DNA of 64,000 nucleotides, taken from positions 90,675 through 154,674 of the forward strand of contig NZ_VSSS01000007.1 in the NCBI RefSeq assembly GCF_008123425.1, given 5' to 3'. Position numbers and translations under genes: made by a program. Below are positions 46,511-56,440 of this stretch, piece by piece. Numbering within the stretch: position 1 is the stretch's first letter; every line of letters begins with the position of its first letter. The notes under the pieces were generated by a model. The model was not told the origin of the DNA. It searched no databases and saw only the letters and a program-made list of their open reading frames with translations. The stretch comes from Bradyrhizobium rifense. GTDB taxonomy: Bacteria > Pseudomonadota > Alphaproteobacteria > Rhizobiales > Xanthobacteraceae.

Positions 46511-47530
46511 ATGAGTTTTTCCCGCCGCACGCTTCTCAAGGCCTCCGCCGCGACCGCCGTCTTTGGCGGCGTCAGCGCGCCCTATGTGGCTCGTGCCCAG
46601 GCCGCCGAGTTCTCCTACAAGTTCGCCAACAACCTGCCGGAGTCGCATCCGTTCGTGGCGCGCGCCCGTGAGATGGCAGCTGCGATCAAGACCGAGACCA
46701 ACGGCCGGTTCGACTTGCAAGTGTTCCCGAACAGCCAGCTCGGCTCAGACACCGACATGCTGAGCCAGGTGCGCTCCGGCGGCATCGAGTTCTTCACGCT
46801 GTCCGGCCTGATTCTGGCGACCCTGGTGCCGGCGGCCTCGATCAACGGCATCGGCTTTGCGTTCCCGGATTATCCCACGGTCTGGAAGGCCATGGACGGC
46901 GATCTCGGCGCCTATGTGCGCGGCGAGATCAACAAGGCCGGCCTCGAGGTCATGGACAAGATCTGGGACAACGGCTTCCGCCAGACCACGTCCTCGACCA
47001 AGCCGATCAACGGTCCGGACGATTTCAAGGGCTTCAAGATCCGTGTGCCGGTGTCGCCGCTGTGGACCTCAATGTTCAAGGCGTTCGATGCATCGCCCGC
47101 CTCGATCAATTTCGCCGAGGTCTATTCGGCGCTGCAGACCAAGATCGTCGAGGGCCAGGAGAACCCGCTGGCGCTGATCTCGACGGCGAAGCTTTACGAG
47201 GTCCAGAAGTACTGCTCGCTGACCAACCACATGTGGGACGGCTTCTGGTTCCTGATGAACCGCCGCGCCTGGGCAGCACTGCCGGACGACATCAAGACCA
47301 TCGTCGCCAAGAACGTCAACGCCGCTGCCGTCAAGGAACGCGAGGACACCGAGAAGCTCAATATCACCGTCAGGCAGGAACTGGCGGGCAAAGGCCTCAC
47401 GTTCAATCAGCCCGAGGTCGGGCCGTTCCGCGACAAGCTGCGCGCGGCCGGCTTCTACAATGAGTGGAAGGGCAAGTACGGCGACAAGGCCTGGGATCTG
47501 CTCGAGAAGTCCGTCGGCAAGCTGTCGTAA
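46511..47530 (+). CDS. dctP: TRAP transporter solute-binding protein DctP
   Basis: This 339-residue periplasmic binding protein (DctP family) has a Tat-like leader (MSFSRRTLLKASAATAV) and the conserved FKIRVPVSP arginine segment that binds the substrate carboxylate. It delivers an organic acid to the DctQM membrane protein encoded 27 bases later. ATG 46511 follows a GAGGAAG site. Confidence 0.92.
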   Translation: MSFSRRTLLKASAATAVFGGVSAPYVARAQAAEFSYKFANNLPESHPFVARAREMAAAIKTETNGRFDLQVFPNSQLGSDTDMLSQVRSGGIEFFTLSGLILATLVPAASINGIGFAFPDYPTVWKAMDGDLGAYVRGEINKAGLEVMDKIWDNGFRQTTSSTKPINGPDDFKGFKIRVPVSPLWTSMFKAFDASPASINFAEVYSALQTKIVEGQENPLALISTAKLYEVQKYCSLTNHMWDGFWFLMNRRAWAALPDDIKTIVAKNVNAAAVKEREDTEKLNITVRQELAGKGLTFNQPEVGPFRDKLRAAGFYNEWKGKYGDKAWDLLEKSVGKLS

Positions 47531-47557
47531 CGCGTCAGAAGCAATAGGGGCCCTGCC

Positions 47558-49441
47558 ATGGCTCATGTCGACATGACGCCAGCCGTGGCCGGCGAGGTGG
47601 CAACATCCCCTCGCCGCCGGCCTGTGCTCGGCTCCGTCGAGCATACATTGAAATGGCTGGTGGAGATCCCGGCGGCGATCCTGGTCGTCGCCGAGGTCGT
47701 GATCCTGTTTGCCGGCGTGGTCTCGCGCTACGTGCTGCATGCGCCGCTGGTGTGGTCGGACGAGCTGGCCTCGATGCTGTTCCTTTGGCTGGCGATGCTG
47801 GGCTCGGCGGTCGCGTTCCGCCGCAGCGAGCACATGCGAATGACGGCGCTGGTCGCGAGCGCCGGCCCAAGGCTCAGGGCCTATCTCGACGTGGTCGCGA
47901 CCTGCGCAGCGTTGGCGTTCCTGCTGCTGATCGTCCATCCGGCCTATGAATACGCCTACGAAGAGAGTTTCATCACCACGCCGGCGCTGCAGATTTCAAA
48001 TACTTGGCGCGCAGCGGCATTGCCCGTGGGCATCTGCCTGATGGTGCTGTTTGCGCTGTTGCGGCTGCTCCGCGTCGGCAATCTCAAGACCTTGCTGGCG
48101 GCGGCCGCCACGGTCGTCGTCCTGATCGCGCTGTTCTGGTTCGCGCAGCCGCTGCTCAAGCCGCTCGGCAATATCAATCTCATCATCTTCTTCGTCGGCG
48201 TGGTCGGCTTCTGCGTGTTCGCCGGCGTTCCGATCGCGTTCGCCTTTGGCCTGGCGATCTTCGGCTATCTGGCGCTGACCACGCGGACGCCGCTGATGGT
48301 GCTGGTCGGGCGGATGGACGAGGGCATGAGCCATCTCATCCTGCTCTCGGTGCCGCTGTTCGTGTTCCTGGGGCTCCTGATCGAGATGACCGGCATGGCG
48401 CGGGCCATGGTGGCGTTTCTGGCGAGCCTGCTCGGCCATGTCCGCGGCGGGCTGCATTACGTGCTGGTCGGCGCCATGTACCTGGTCTCCGGCATCTCCG
48501 GGGCCAAGGCGGCCGACATGGCCGCGGTCGCGCCCGTGCTGTTCCCGGAAATGAAGCAGCGCGGCGCCAAGCCGGGCGATCTCGTCGCCCTGCTTGCGGC
48601 CACCGGCGCCCAGACCGAAACCATTCCGCCGAGCCTCGTGCTGATCACCATCGGCTCGGTTACCGGCGTGTCGATCTCCGCGCTGTTCACCGGCGGCCTG
48701 TTGCCGGGCGTGGTGCTGGCGCTGACACTGTCGGGGCTGGTGTGGTGGCGCTATCGCGGCGAGGATCTGAGCCACGTCACCCGTGCAACGTCGGGCGAGA
48801 TCGCGCGCGCCTTCGTGGTGTCCATCCCTGCCCTGGCCCTGCCCTTTGTGATCCGCTACGCCGTGGTCGAAGGCATCGCCACCGCCACCGAAGTCTCGAC
48901 CATCGGCATCGTCTATGCGCTGATCATCGGGCTCTTGATCTACCGCCAATTCGATTGGCGGCGGCTGCTGCCGATGCTGATCGAGACCGCGTGCCTGTCC
49001 GGCGCTATCCTGCTGATCATCGGGACTGCGACCGGCATGGCGTGGGGCCTGACCCAGTCCGGCTTCTCGCGCGCGCTGGCGGCGTCCATGACCGGCCTGC
49101 CCGGCGGCTCCGCCACCTTCATCGCCGTCTCGATCCTGGCCTTCGTGGTCCTCGGCAGCGTCCTGGAGGGCATTCCTGCCATCGTACTGTTCGGACCGCT
49201 GATGTTTCCGATCGCGCGGCTCGTCGGCGTGCACGAGGTGCACTACGCCATGATCATCATCCTGGCGATGGGTATCGGGCTATTCGCCCCGCCGTTCGGC
49301 GTCGGCTATTATGCCGCCTGCGCCATCGGACGCGTCGATCCGGCTGAGGGCATCAGGCCGATCTGGGGTTATCTTCTGGCGCTGCTGGTGGGATTGATCA
49401 TCGTCGCGGTCTTCCCCTGGATCTCGATCGGATTCCTGTAA
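47558..49441 (+). CDS. dctQM: Fused TRAP transporter membrane protein DctQM
   Basis: This 627-residue membrane protein joins the small DctQ subunit (about 30-185, four helices; WSDELASMLFLWLAMLGSAV) and the large DctM subunit (about 195-627, about 12 helices; GISGAKAADMAAVAP, IPPSLVLITIGS). It uses a sodium gradient to import the acid captured by DctP. Fused QM proteins are a known variant. Confidence 0.93.
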   Translation: MAHVDMTPAVAGEVATSPRRRPVLGSVEHTLKWLVEIPAAILVVAEVVILFAGVVSRYVLHAPLVWSDELASMLFLWLAMLGSAVAFRRSEHMRMTALVASAGPRLRAYLDVVATCAALAFLLLIVHPAYEYAYEESFITTPALQISNTWRAAALPVGICLMVLFALLRLLRVGNLKTLLAAAATVVVLIALFWFAQPLLKPLGNINLIIFFVGVVGFCVFAGVPIAFAFGLAIFGYLALTTRTPLMVLVGRMDEGMSHLILLSVPLFVFLGLLIEMTGMARAMVAFLASLLGHVRGGLHYVLVGAMYLVSGISGAKAADMAAVAPVLFPEMKQRGAKPGDLVALLAATGAQTETIPPSLVLITIGSVTGVSISALFTGGLLPGVVLALTLSGLVWWRYRGEDLSHVTRATSGEIARAFVVSIPALALPFVIRYAVVEGIATATEVSTIGIVYALIIGLLIYRQFDWRRLLPMLIETACLSGAILLIIGTATGMAWGLTQSGFSRALAASMTGLPGGSATFIAVSILAFVVLGSVLEGIPAIVLFGPLMFPIARLVGVHEVHYAMIIILAMGIGLFAPPFGVGYYAACAIGRVDPAEGIRPIWGYLLALLVGLIIVAVFPWISIGFL

Positions 49442-49465
49442 AGCGCGGCGTCAAGGAGGGTGTCG

Positions 49466-51115
49466 ATGAGCGATCGGCAGAACCAGTACAATATCGGCCT
49501 CGACAAGACCCCCGCCAATTACGTGCCGCTGTCGCCGCTGAGCTTCCTCGCGCGCAGCGCCGCGGTGTATCCGGATCACGTCAGCACGGTCTATGAGGGC
49601 CGCGGCTTCACGTGGGCGCAGACGCATGAGCGCTGCAAGCGCTTTGCCTCCTGGCTCGCCGGCAAGGGCATCGGCGTCGGCGATACTGTCGCTGCGATGC
49701 TGCCGAACATTCCGGCGATGAACGAGGCGCACTTCGCAGTGCCCATGACGGGTGGCGTGCTCAACGCGCTCAACATCCGCCTCGATGCGTCCTCCATTGC
49801 GTTTCAGCTCGACCATGGCGGCGCCAAAATCATTCTGGTCGATCCCGAATTTTCCGGCGTGATCACCGATGCGCTGGCGCAGATGAGCGGGCCCAAGCCG
49901 TTCGTGATCGACGTCGACGATGCTGCCTTCAAAGGCGGCAAGCGCATCGGCGAGATCGAATATGAAGCCGCCGTCGCGCAAGGCGATCCGAATTTTGCGG
50001 CGATCCCGCCGAAGGATGAGTGGGACGCGATTGCGCTGAGCTACACGTCGGGCACGACGGGCAATCCCAAGGGCGTCGTCACGCATCATCGCGGCGCCTA
50101 TCTCAACGCCGTCAGCAACATCCTCGCAGGCCAACTCGGCCAGCACCCAGTCTATCTCTGGACGCTGCCGATGTTCCATTGCAACGGCTGGTGCTTTCCC
50201 TGGACCCTAGCAGCGGCCGCCGGCATCAACGTCTGCCTGCGCAAGGTAGAGCCGACCAAAATCTTCGAATTGATCAAGCAGCACGGCGTCACCCACATGT
50301 GCGGCGCGCCGATCGTCTACAACACGCTGATCAATGCGCCCGATGCGCCGAAGGGCAACGCGGCCCGCCGCGTCGTCGGCCTCATCGCCGGCGCTGCGCC
50401 GCCGGTCGCCGTGCTCGAAGGCGCCGAAAGCATCGGCATCAAGCTCACGCATGTCTATGGCCTGACCGAGGTCTACGGCCCCGCCTCCGTCTGCGCCGAG
50501 CAGCCCGGCTGGGATGAGCTTCCGCCAGCCGAGCGGGCGCGCATGAAGCGGCGGCAGGGCGTGCCCTACCCGCTCGAGGAAGGCGTCACCGTCATCAATC
50601 CGCTGACCATGCAGGAGGTGCCGCGCGACGGCGAGACCATCGGCGAGGTCATGTTCCGCGGCAACATCGTGATGAAGGGCTACCTCAAGAACGAGAAGGC
50701 CACAAAGGAAGCCTTCGAGGGCGGCTGGTTTCACACCGGCGACCTCGGCGTGCTCGACGCGCACGGTTACGTCATCATCAAGGACCGCTCCAAGGACATC
50801 ATCATCTCGGGCGGCGAGAACATTTCCTCCGTCGAGGTCGAAGACATCCTCTACAAGCACCCGGCCGTGCTGTTCGCAGCCGTGGTCGCCAAGCCCGATC
50901 CGAAATGGGGCGAAGTGCCCTGCGCCTTCGTCGAATTGAAGGACGGCGCCAGCGCGACGGAAGCCGAGATCATCGCCTTCTGCCGGAGCCAGATGAGTGG
51001 CTTCAAGACGCCAAAGGCGATCCTATTCGGGCCGATCCCGAAGACGTCCACGGGCAAGATCCAGAAATTCCTGCTGCGCAACGAGGTGGGCTCGGCGAAG
51101 GCGTTTTCGGCTTGA
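49466..51115 (+). CDS. Acyl-CoA synthetase (AMP-forming)
   Basis: This 549-residue ANL-family ligase activates a carboxylic acid to its CoA thioester. The P-loop is YTSGTTGNPKG; the hinge and A8 region are GWFHTGDLGVLDAHGY with KDRSKDIIISGGENISS; the catalytic Lys lies in STGKIQKF. AAGGAGGG six bases before ATG 49466 decides the start over a GTG at 49460 that lies within it. It is 24 bases from dctQM, so the transported acid is probably its substrate. It resembles medium-chain/methylmercaptopropionate ligases. Confidence 0.9.
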   Translation: MSDRQNQYNIGLDKTPANYVPLSPLSFLARSAAVYPDHVSTVYEGRGFTWAQTHERCKRFASWLAGKGIGVGDTVAAMLPNIPAMNEAHFAVPMTGGVLNALNIRLDASSIAFQLDHGGAKIILVDPEFSGVITDALAQMSGPKPFVIDVDDAAFKGGKRIGEIEYEAAVAQGDPNFAAIPPKDEWDAIALSYTSGTTGNPKGVVTHHRGAYLNAVSNILAGQLGQHPVYLWTLPMFHCNGWCFPWTLAAAAGINVCLRKVEPTKIFELIKQHGVTHMCGAPIVYNTLINAPDAPKGNAARRVVGLIAGAAPPVAVLEGAESIGIKLTHVYGLTEVYGPASVCAEQPGWDELPPAERARMKRRQGVPYPLEEGVTVINPLTMQEVPRDGETIGEVMFRGNIVMKGYLKNEKATKEAFEGGWFHTGDLGVLDAHGYVIIKDRSKDIIISGGENISSVEVEDILYKHPAVLFAAVVAKPDPKWGEVPCAFVELKDGASATEAEIIAFCRSQMSGFKTPKAILFGPIPKTSTGKIQKFLLRNEVGSAKAFSA

Positions 51116-51360
51116 ACTGACCGCCTGTCTCACATTCCCGTAGAAGCGCGGATTGACACTGCGTCTCCGCGGCCATCGCGATTCGTCTGAAACGGATTGC
51201 GCATGTTTGACGACATCGAGACATCACAGGAAAAGATTGGAAAACGTTAGAGACGCATTTACGTTTCTCTCCCGTCGGATTCGCTGTTTCCACCTGATTC
51301 GCCGCGCAGGCAGCGCGGCCGGCGACCGGCGCGGTTGGGGCGCTTCATGCGGTTGGTGTC

Positions 51361-52812
51361 GTGAGCACAGACGTGTGTGCGCGTCTGGCGCTGCTGCTAT
51401 TGACGGCCGGATTGCTGCTGCCGCGCGCGGCGGACGCGCAGGTCATGCGTGAGTACGGCGCTTTCGCAGGCTCCGAGAATTTTGGCTATCCCGGTCCGAA
51501 CGCGCCAAGCGGCGGCTTCGGCAATTTCGGCGGCGGCAATAATTTTGGCGGCAATAATTTTGGAGGGACGGGTGGACCGATGTTCGGTCCGCCACCGCAG
51601 GCCCCGGGTTTTGGCGGCGCGCCCTACGGCAATGGAACTGGTGGCAGCCCGGGGATGCAGCCGAACTATGGCTGGAACGCCGAGCCGCCGGGTCTCGCCG
51701 GCGCAGGCAGGTTCGGCATGCGGCAGACGTTTGGCGGCGGCTCCGCTGCTTCGTCGCAGACCGAGCCGGCGCAAGCTACGTTCCTGGCGATGACGCAATT
51801 CACGCAGACCCTGCTGGATCCAGCCATCGACGGACGCGGCATCGGGCGGCCCGAATTCGACTCGGAGCTCTCGGCCTATGCCGATCTCGGCAACGATCGC
51901 ACGCATGGCGGCATCGGGCGCGAAGCCTATGAGGCGATCTACGGCAAGCCGTCGCTCGCGGCTCCGCACTGGAGCATCTGGGCCGCAGGCTTCGGCGGCT
52001 CGCAGACTGCGACCGATGGCAACGGCTCGTCGGCCCGCAGCTTCGCCACCGCTGTCGGCGCCGACTATTCACTCTCACCGCAGACGCGGATGGGCTTTGC
52101 GCTTGCCGGCGGCGGCACCGGCTTTGCCAATAATTTTTCCAGCGGCCGCTCCGACCTGTTCCAGGCCGGCACCTTCGTCAGGCACTCCATCGGCGCGGCC
52201 TATGTCGCGACCGCGATGGCCTATGGCTGGCAGGCCATCACCAGCGATCATCAGGTCACGCCGGCCGGCAGCGAACCGCTCTCCCCGGCCGTCAACGCCA
52301 ACGCCTATTCCGGCCGTATCGAAAGCGGCTATCGGATTGCGACGCCATGGCTCGGCATCACGCCTTATGCCGCCGGGCAGGTCACCATGTTCCGGCTCGC
52401 TGCCAGCGCAAGCCAGCCGGCTTACGCAGCCGATCCGTCCGCGACGCCCTCCAGCAGCACCAACAGCTTCACCGACAGCCGCAGCGAGCTTGGCCTGCGC
52501 ACGAGCACGTCCTTCGTGCTCGCTGGCGGCCTGTTCGATCTGCGAGGACGTCTGGCCTGGGCCCATAATTTCAGCGCGACACAGTCGATGCCTGCGGTGT
52601 TTCAGGTGATCTCCGGCCAGGGATCGAGCCAAGGATCCGGCCAGGGCTTTGTGATCGGAACCACGGCGCTTGCGCCGAACTCGGCATTGACCGGCGTAGC
52701 CCTCGAGCTGCGCGGCATGAACGGATGGTCGGCGAGCGCGAATTTCGACAGCGAGGTTTCGAGCCTGGTGCGCGCCTATACCGGGAAGGCCGTGGTCCGC
52801 TACGCCTGGTAA
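51361..52812 (+). CDS. Autotransporter barrel with short Gly/Phe/Asn-rich passenger
   Basis: This 483-residue protein starts at a GTG (51361) with a signal peptide (MSTDVCARLALLLLTAGLLL, cut near ADAQ). Residues about 35-120 are low-complexity Gly/Asn/Phe/Pro with near-repeats (GGGNNFGGNNFGG). From about 204 to the end runs an autotransporter beta-domain (WSIWAAGFGGSQ, GADYSLSPQTRMGFALAGGG, closing VVRYAW) that closely resembles the barrel of the gene at 13324. There is almost no passenger, so it may be a surface porin-like or adhesive protein. Confidence 0.82.
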   Translation: MSTDVCARLALLLLTAGLLLPRAADAQVMREYGAFAGSENFGYPGPNAPSGGFGNFGGGNNFGGNNFGGTGGPMFGPPPQAPGFGGAPYGNGTGGSPGMQPNYGWNAEPPGLAGAGRFGMRQTFGGGSAASSQTEPAQATFLAMTQFTQTLLDPAIDGRGIGRPEFDSELSAYADLGNDRTHGGIGREAYEAIYGKPSLAAPHWSIWAAGFGGSQTATDGNGSSARSFATAVGADYSLSPQTRMGFALAGGGTGFANNFSSGRSDLFQAGTFVRHSIGAAYVATAMAYGWQAITSDHQVTPAGSEPLSPAVNANAYSGRIESGYRIATPWLGITPYAAGQVTMFRLAASASQPAYAADPSATPSSSTNSFTDSRSELGLRTSTSFVLAGGLFDLRGRLAWAHNFSATQSMPAVFQVISGQGSSQGSGQGFVIGTTALAPNSALTGVALELRGMNGWSASANFDSEVSSLVRAYTGKAVVRYAW

Positions 52813-52815
52813 AGG

Positions 52816-53613
52816 TTAGTTCGTCTCCAGCCGCAGGCCGTCATAGGCCGGCACCACGCCCGCAGGCAGCTTCTGCCGGATCACCTCGTAATCGACGTCG
52901 GCCGTCATGTTGGTGATGACGGCACGCTTCGGCTTGAAGCGCTCGATCCAGGACAGCGCGTCGTTGATGCTGAAATGGCTGACATGCGGGGTGTAGCGCA
53001 GGCCATCGACGATCCAGAGATCGAGGTTTTCCAGGGCGCCAAAACTCTCGGGCGGGATGTCGTTGAGGTCGGGCGTGTAGGCGGCGTTGCCGATGCGATA
53101 GCCGAGCGCGGGAATGTTGCCGTGCTGGACCAAGAAGGCGGTCATCGTCACGTCACCGCCCTTGCCGCTGATGATCTGGCTCCCGCCCGCCTCGATCGAA
53201 TGCCGGTTGAGGATCGGCGGATAGTCGCTGCCCTCCGGCGAGATGAAGCAATAAGAGAACCGCGCCATGATGTCCTTGGCGGTCGACTGGTTGAAATAGA
53301 CCGGAATGCGCTTGCGCATGTGGATCACGACCGAGCGCAGATCGTCCATGCCGTGGGTCTGGTCGGCATGCTCGTGCGTCAGGAACACCGCGTCGATGTG
53401 GTCGACATTGGTCGAGATCAACTGCTCTCGCAGGTCCGGCGACGTGTCGATCACGATACGCGTAGTGCCGTGGTTGGAGGTCTTTTCGACCAGCAGCGAG
53501 CAACGGCGGCGGCGGTTCTTGGGATTGTTGGGGTCGCAGGCGCCCCAGCCAAGGGCCGGGCGCGGCACGCCGGCGGAGGAGCCGGAACCCAGGATCGTCA
53601 GCGTCAGCGTCAT
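52816..53613 (-). CDS. MBL-fold hydrolase (PhnP-like)
   Basis: This 265-residue metallo-beta-lactamase-fold protein has the metal motif THEHADQTHGMDDLR and further ligands near AYTPDLND and VDGLRYTPH. It resembles PhnP, a cyclic phosphate phosphodiesterase, but no phn genes are present. It lies 13 bases after tatD, last in the dacA-tmk-holB-metG-tatD run, a common alphaproteobacterial order. Confidence 0.9.
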   Translation of the reverse strand: MTLTLTILGSGSSAGVPRPALGWGACDPNNPKNRRRRCSLLVEKTSNHGTTRIVIDTSPDLREQLISTNVDHIDAVFLTHEHADQTHGMDDLRSVVIHMRKRIPVYFNQSTAKDIMARFSYCFISPEGSDYPPILNRHSIEAGGSQIISGKGGDVTMTAFLVQHGNIPALGYRIGNAAYTPDLNDIPPESFGALENLDLWIVDGLRYTPHVSHFSINDALSWIERFKPKRAVITNMTADVDYEVIRQKLPAGVVPAYDGLRLETN

Positions 53614-53626
53614 ACGGCTCAGAACC

Positions 53627-54403
53627 TCAAGCTTTCACCTTGGAGAACAGGCGGAAGAAGTTTTCGGTGGTCTGGCGTGAGATCTCTTCGAGCGACACGC
53701 CGCGCGTCTCGGCCAGCACCTTGGCAACCTCGACCACATAGGCCGGCTCGTTGCGTTTGCCCCGGAACTTGCCCGGCGCAAGGTAGGGCGAATCTGTTTC
53801 AACCAGAATACGGTCAGGCGGCAGTTCGGCCGCGAGCGCGCGCAAGCTGTCCGACTTCTTGAAGGTCAGGATGCCCGTGAAGCCGATATAGAGCCCGAGC
53901 GACACCGCCTTCAGCGCCAGCTCGCGCCCGCCGGTGTAGCAATGCAGCACAGCACGAAACGATCCGCGTGCCGCCTCCTCTTCCAGGATGCGCGCGCAAT
54001 CCTCATCCGCCTCGCGAGTGTGGATCACCAGCGGCAGGCCGGTGGCGCGGGCCGCGGCAATGTGGGCACGAAAGCCCCTCGCCTGCGCCTCCGGCGAACC
54101 GTCATCGTAGAAATAGTCGAGCCCGGCTTCGCCGAGCGCGACCACCTTCGGATGCTGCGTCAGCGCGATCAACTCGTCCGGCGAAATGCCGTCTTCCTCA
54201 ACCGCATTGTGCGGATGAGTGCCGACCGAGCAATAGACGTCGTCGTAACGCCCGGCGATGGCGAGAAGCTGATCGAGCTTTCGCACCCGCGTCGAGATCG
54301 TGACCATGCGGCCGATCCCGGCCGCGCGGGCACGCGACACGATCCCGTCGAGATCCTCCGCAAAGTCCGGAAAATCCAGATGGCAGTGACTGTCGACCAG
54401 CAT
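53627..54403 (-). CDS. TatD-family DNase
   Basis: This 258-residue metal-dependent hydrolase of the TatD family has DSHCHLDFP at the N-terminus, GEAGLDYFYD in the middle, HTREADED and the late ETDSPYLAP. Members act as 3'-5' DNases or on D-aminoacyl-tRNA. It is 12 bases after metG. Confidence 0.93.
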   Translation of the reverse strand: MLVDSHCHLDFPDFAEDLDGIVSRARAAGIGRMVTISTRVRKLDQLLAIAGRYDDVYCSVGTHPHNAVEEDGISPDELIALTQHPKVVALGEAGLDYFYDDGSPEAQARGFRAHIAAARATGLPLVIHTREADEDCARILEEEAARGSFRAVLHCYTGGRELALKAVSLGLYIGFTGILTFKKSDSLRALAAELPPDRILVETDSPYLAPGKFRGKRNEPAYVVEVAKVLAETRGVSLEEISRQTTENFFRLFSKVKA

Positions 54404-54415
54404 CGTTCGAACGCC

Positions 54416-56398
54416 TCAGGCCGCCGGCTCGATGTAGCGCGGGAACGCCGGCGTCGGCGCTGGCAGCGTCGAACCAGCAGCAATCCGCTTGTCGCCGCCG
54501 AGCGCCGCAAAATCGCGCTCGCCCGCGGGGATGCCGAGGCTGTCGAGCAGCAAGCCTGATGCGGTCGGCATCGCCGGCTGGGCCAGGATCGCGATCTGGC
54601 GCACGACGTCGGCGGTGACGTACAGCACCGTCTTCTGTCGCGCAGGATCGGTCTTGGCCAGCGCCCACGGCGCCTCGCCCGCGAAATAGCGGTTGGCCTC
54701 CGCAACCACGGCCCACACGGCGTTGAGCCAGTGATGGATCTGCTGCGTCGCCATGGCTTCGCGCGACGCGGCGATCATGCCGTCGGCCATCGCCAAAATC
54801 GCCTTGTCGTTGTCGCTGAACGCGCCGGGCTCGGGCAGCACGCCGCCGAGCTGTTTGGCGATCATCGACAGCGAGCGCTGCGCGAGGTTGCCGAGGTCGT
54901 TGGCGAGATCGGCATTGATGCGCGCGACGATGGCCTCGTGGTTGTAGTTGCCGTCCTGGCCGTACGAGACCTCGCGCAGGAAGAAATAACGCATCTGGTC
55001 GACGCCATACTGGTCGGCAAGATTGAAGGGATCGACGACATTGCCGACCGACTTCGACATCTTCTCGCCCCTGTTGAACAGGAAGCCGTGGGCATAGACC
55101 CGCTTCGGCAGCGCAATGCCGGCTGACATCAGGAATGCGGGCCAGTAGACCGCGTGGAAGCGGATGATGTCCTTGCCGATGATATGCACGTCGGCCGGCC
55201 AGTAGCGCCAGTTCGTGTCGCTCTCGTCGGGGAAGCCGACACCGGTGATGTAGTTGGTGAGCGCGTCGACCCAGACATACATCACGTGATCTTCGTCGCC
55301 GGGCACTTTCACGCCCCAGTCGAAGGTGGTGCGCGAGATCGAGAGATCGCGCAGGCCGCCTCGTACGAAACTCACCACCTCGTTCTTGCGCGAGTCCGGG
55401 CCGATGAATTCAGGATGGTCTTCGTAGAGCTTCAGAAGCTTGTCCTGATAGGCCGAGAGGCGGAAGAAATAGCTCTTCTCCTCGACCCATTCGACCGGCG
55501 TGCCCTGCGGGCCGAGGCGCACACCGTCGTCGTTCAGGCGTGTCTCGTCCTCGGCGTAATAGGCTTCGTCACGCACCGAGTACCAGCCGGCATAGGTGTC
55601 GGGGTAGATGTCGCCGTTCGCTTCCATACGCCGCCAGATCTCCTGGCTGGAGCGATGGTGCTGCTCTTCGGTGGTGCGGATGAAGCGGTCGAACGACACG
55701 TTCAGGCGCTGGTCCATCTCCCTGAAGCGATTGGCGTTGCGAGTGGCCAGTGCGGACGGGGTCAAGCCCTCGCTCTGCGCGGTCTGGACCATCTTCTGGC
55801 CGTGCTCGTCGGTGCCGGTCAGGAAGAACACGTCCTTGCCGTCGAGCCGCGCGAAGCGCGCCAGCACGTCGGCCGAGATCGCCTCATAGGCGTGGCCGAT
55901 ATGTGGGCTGCCATTGGGATAGGCGATGGCGGTCGAGATGTAGAACACGTTGTCGCGCGCGGGCGCTGTTACGGGCGCCGCCGGCTTCGGGGCGACCACT
56001 GGCTTCGGCGCAGGCGGCGCCTTGGGTTTCGACACTTTGGGCTTCACAGCCTTCGGCGGAGCGACGAGAGGGGCCGGCGCGGCGATCACGACGCGCGCGG
56101 TCACCCTCGCCTTCTTGGCCGCCTTCTTCACCGGAGCCTTTTTAGCGGAAACTTGGACTGGCTTTTTGGCAGCCGCTTTCTTGGAGGCCTTCTTGACGAC
56201 CTGCTTCTTCGCAGCCTTCTTGCCGGCCTTCTTCGCAGCGCTCTTCTTCACGCCTTTCTTGGCGGCAGCCTTCTTGGTCGTCTTGACCTTCTTGGCAGCC
56301 TTGCGCGCGAGCGCCTTCACGGCCTTCGTCGCGGCTTTCTTGGCAGCCTTCTTCTTGCTGCTCTTGCCCTTGGCGGTTTTCTTAGCTCGTGTTGCCAC
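54416..56398 (-). CDS. metG: Methionyl-tRNA synthetase with Lys/Ala-rich N-terminal tail
   Basis: MetG (660 residues) charges tRNA-Met. The catalytic core starts near residue 150 ([24 protein letters not shown] at 166-169) and has KMSKS near 445. Before it is a 147-residue tail of KKAAKKA-type repeats (1-100) and a Pro/Lys-rich linker (105-147), like the tail of histone H1-like proteins. There is no internal ATG between tail and core. The C-terminal dimerisation domain seen in some MetRS is absent. The operon neighbours are holB and tatD. Confidence 0.93.
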   Translation of the reverse strand: MATRAKKTAKGKSSKKKAAKKAATKAVKALARKAAKKVKTTKKAAAKKGVKKSAAKKAGKKAAKKQVVKKASKKAAAKKPVQVSAKKAPVKKAAKKARVTARVVIAAPAPLVAPPKAVKPKVSKPKAPPAPKPVVAPKPAAPVTAPARDNVFYISTAIAYPNGSPHIGHAYEAISADVLARFARLDGKDVFFLTGTDEHGQKMVQTAQSEGLTPSALATRNANRFREMDQRLNVSFDRFIRTTEEQHHRSSQEIWRRMEANGDIYPDTYAGWYSVRDEAYYAEDETRLNDDGVRLGPQGTPVEWVEEKSYFFRLSAYQDKLLKLYEDHPEFIGPDSRKNEVVSFVRGGLRDLSISRTTFDWGVKVPGDEDHVMYVWVDALTNYITGVGFPDESDTNWRYWPADVHIIGKDIIRFHAVYWPAFLMSAGIALPKRVYAHGFLFNRGEKMSKSVGNVVDPFNLADQYGVDQMRYFFLREVSYGQDGNYNHEAIVARINADLANDLGNLAQRSLSMIAKQLGGVLPEPGAFSDNDKAILAMADGMIAASREAMATQQIHHWLNAVWAVVAEANRYFAGEAPWALAKTDPARQKTVLYVTADVVRQIAILAQPAMPTASGLLLDSLGIPAGERDFAALGGDKRIAAGSTLPAPTPAFPRYIEPAA

Positions 56399-56440
56399 GA
56401 TGAATTCCTTTACCGGCTTCTCGAAATTTGGAAACTGCGC

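Noticed and set aside
46249..46720. Minus-strand frames at the dctP start
   Set aside because: They overlap the dctP leader, lack ribosome sites and have no coding character.
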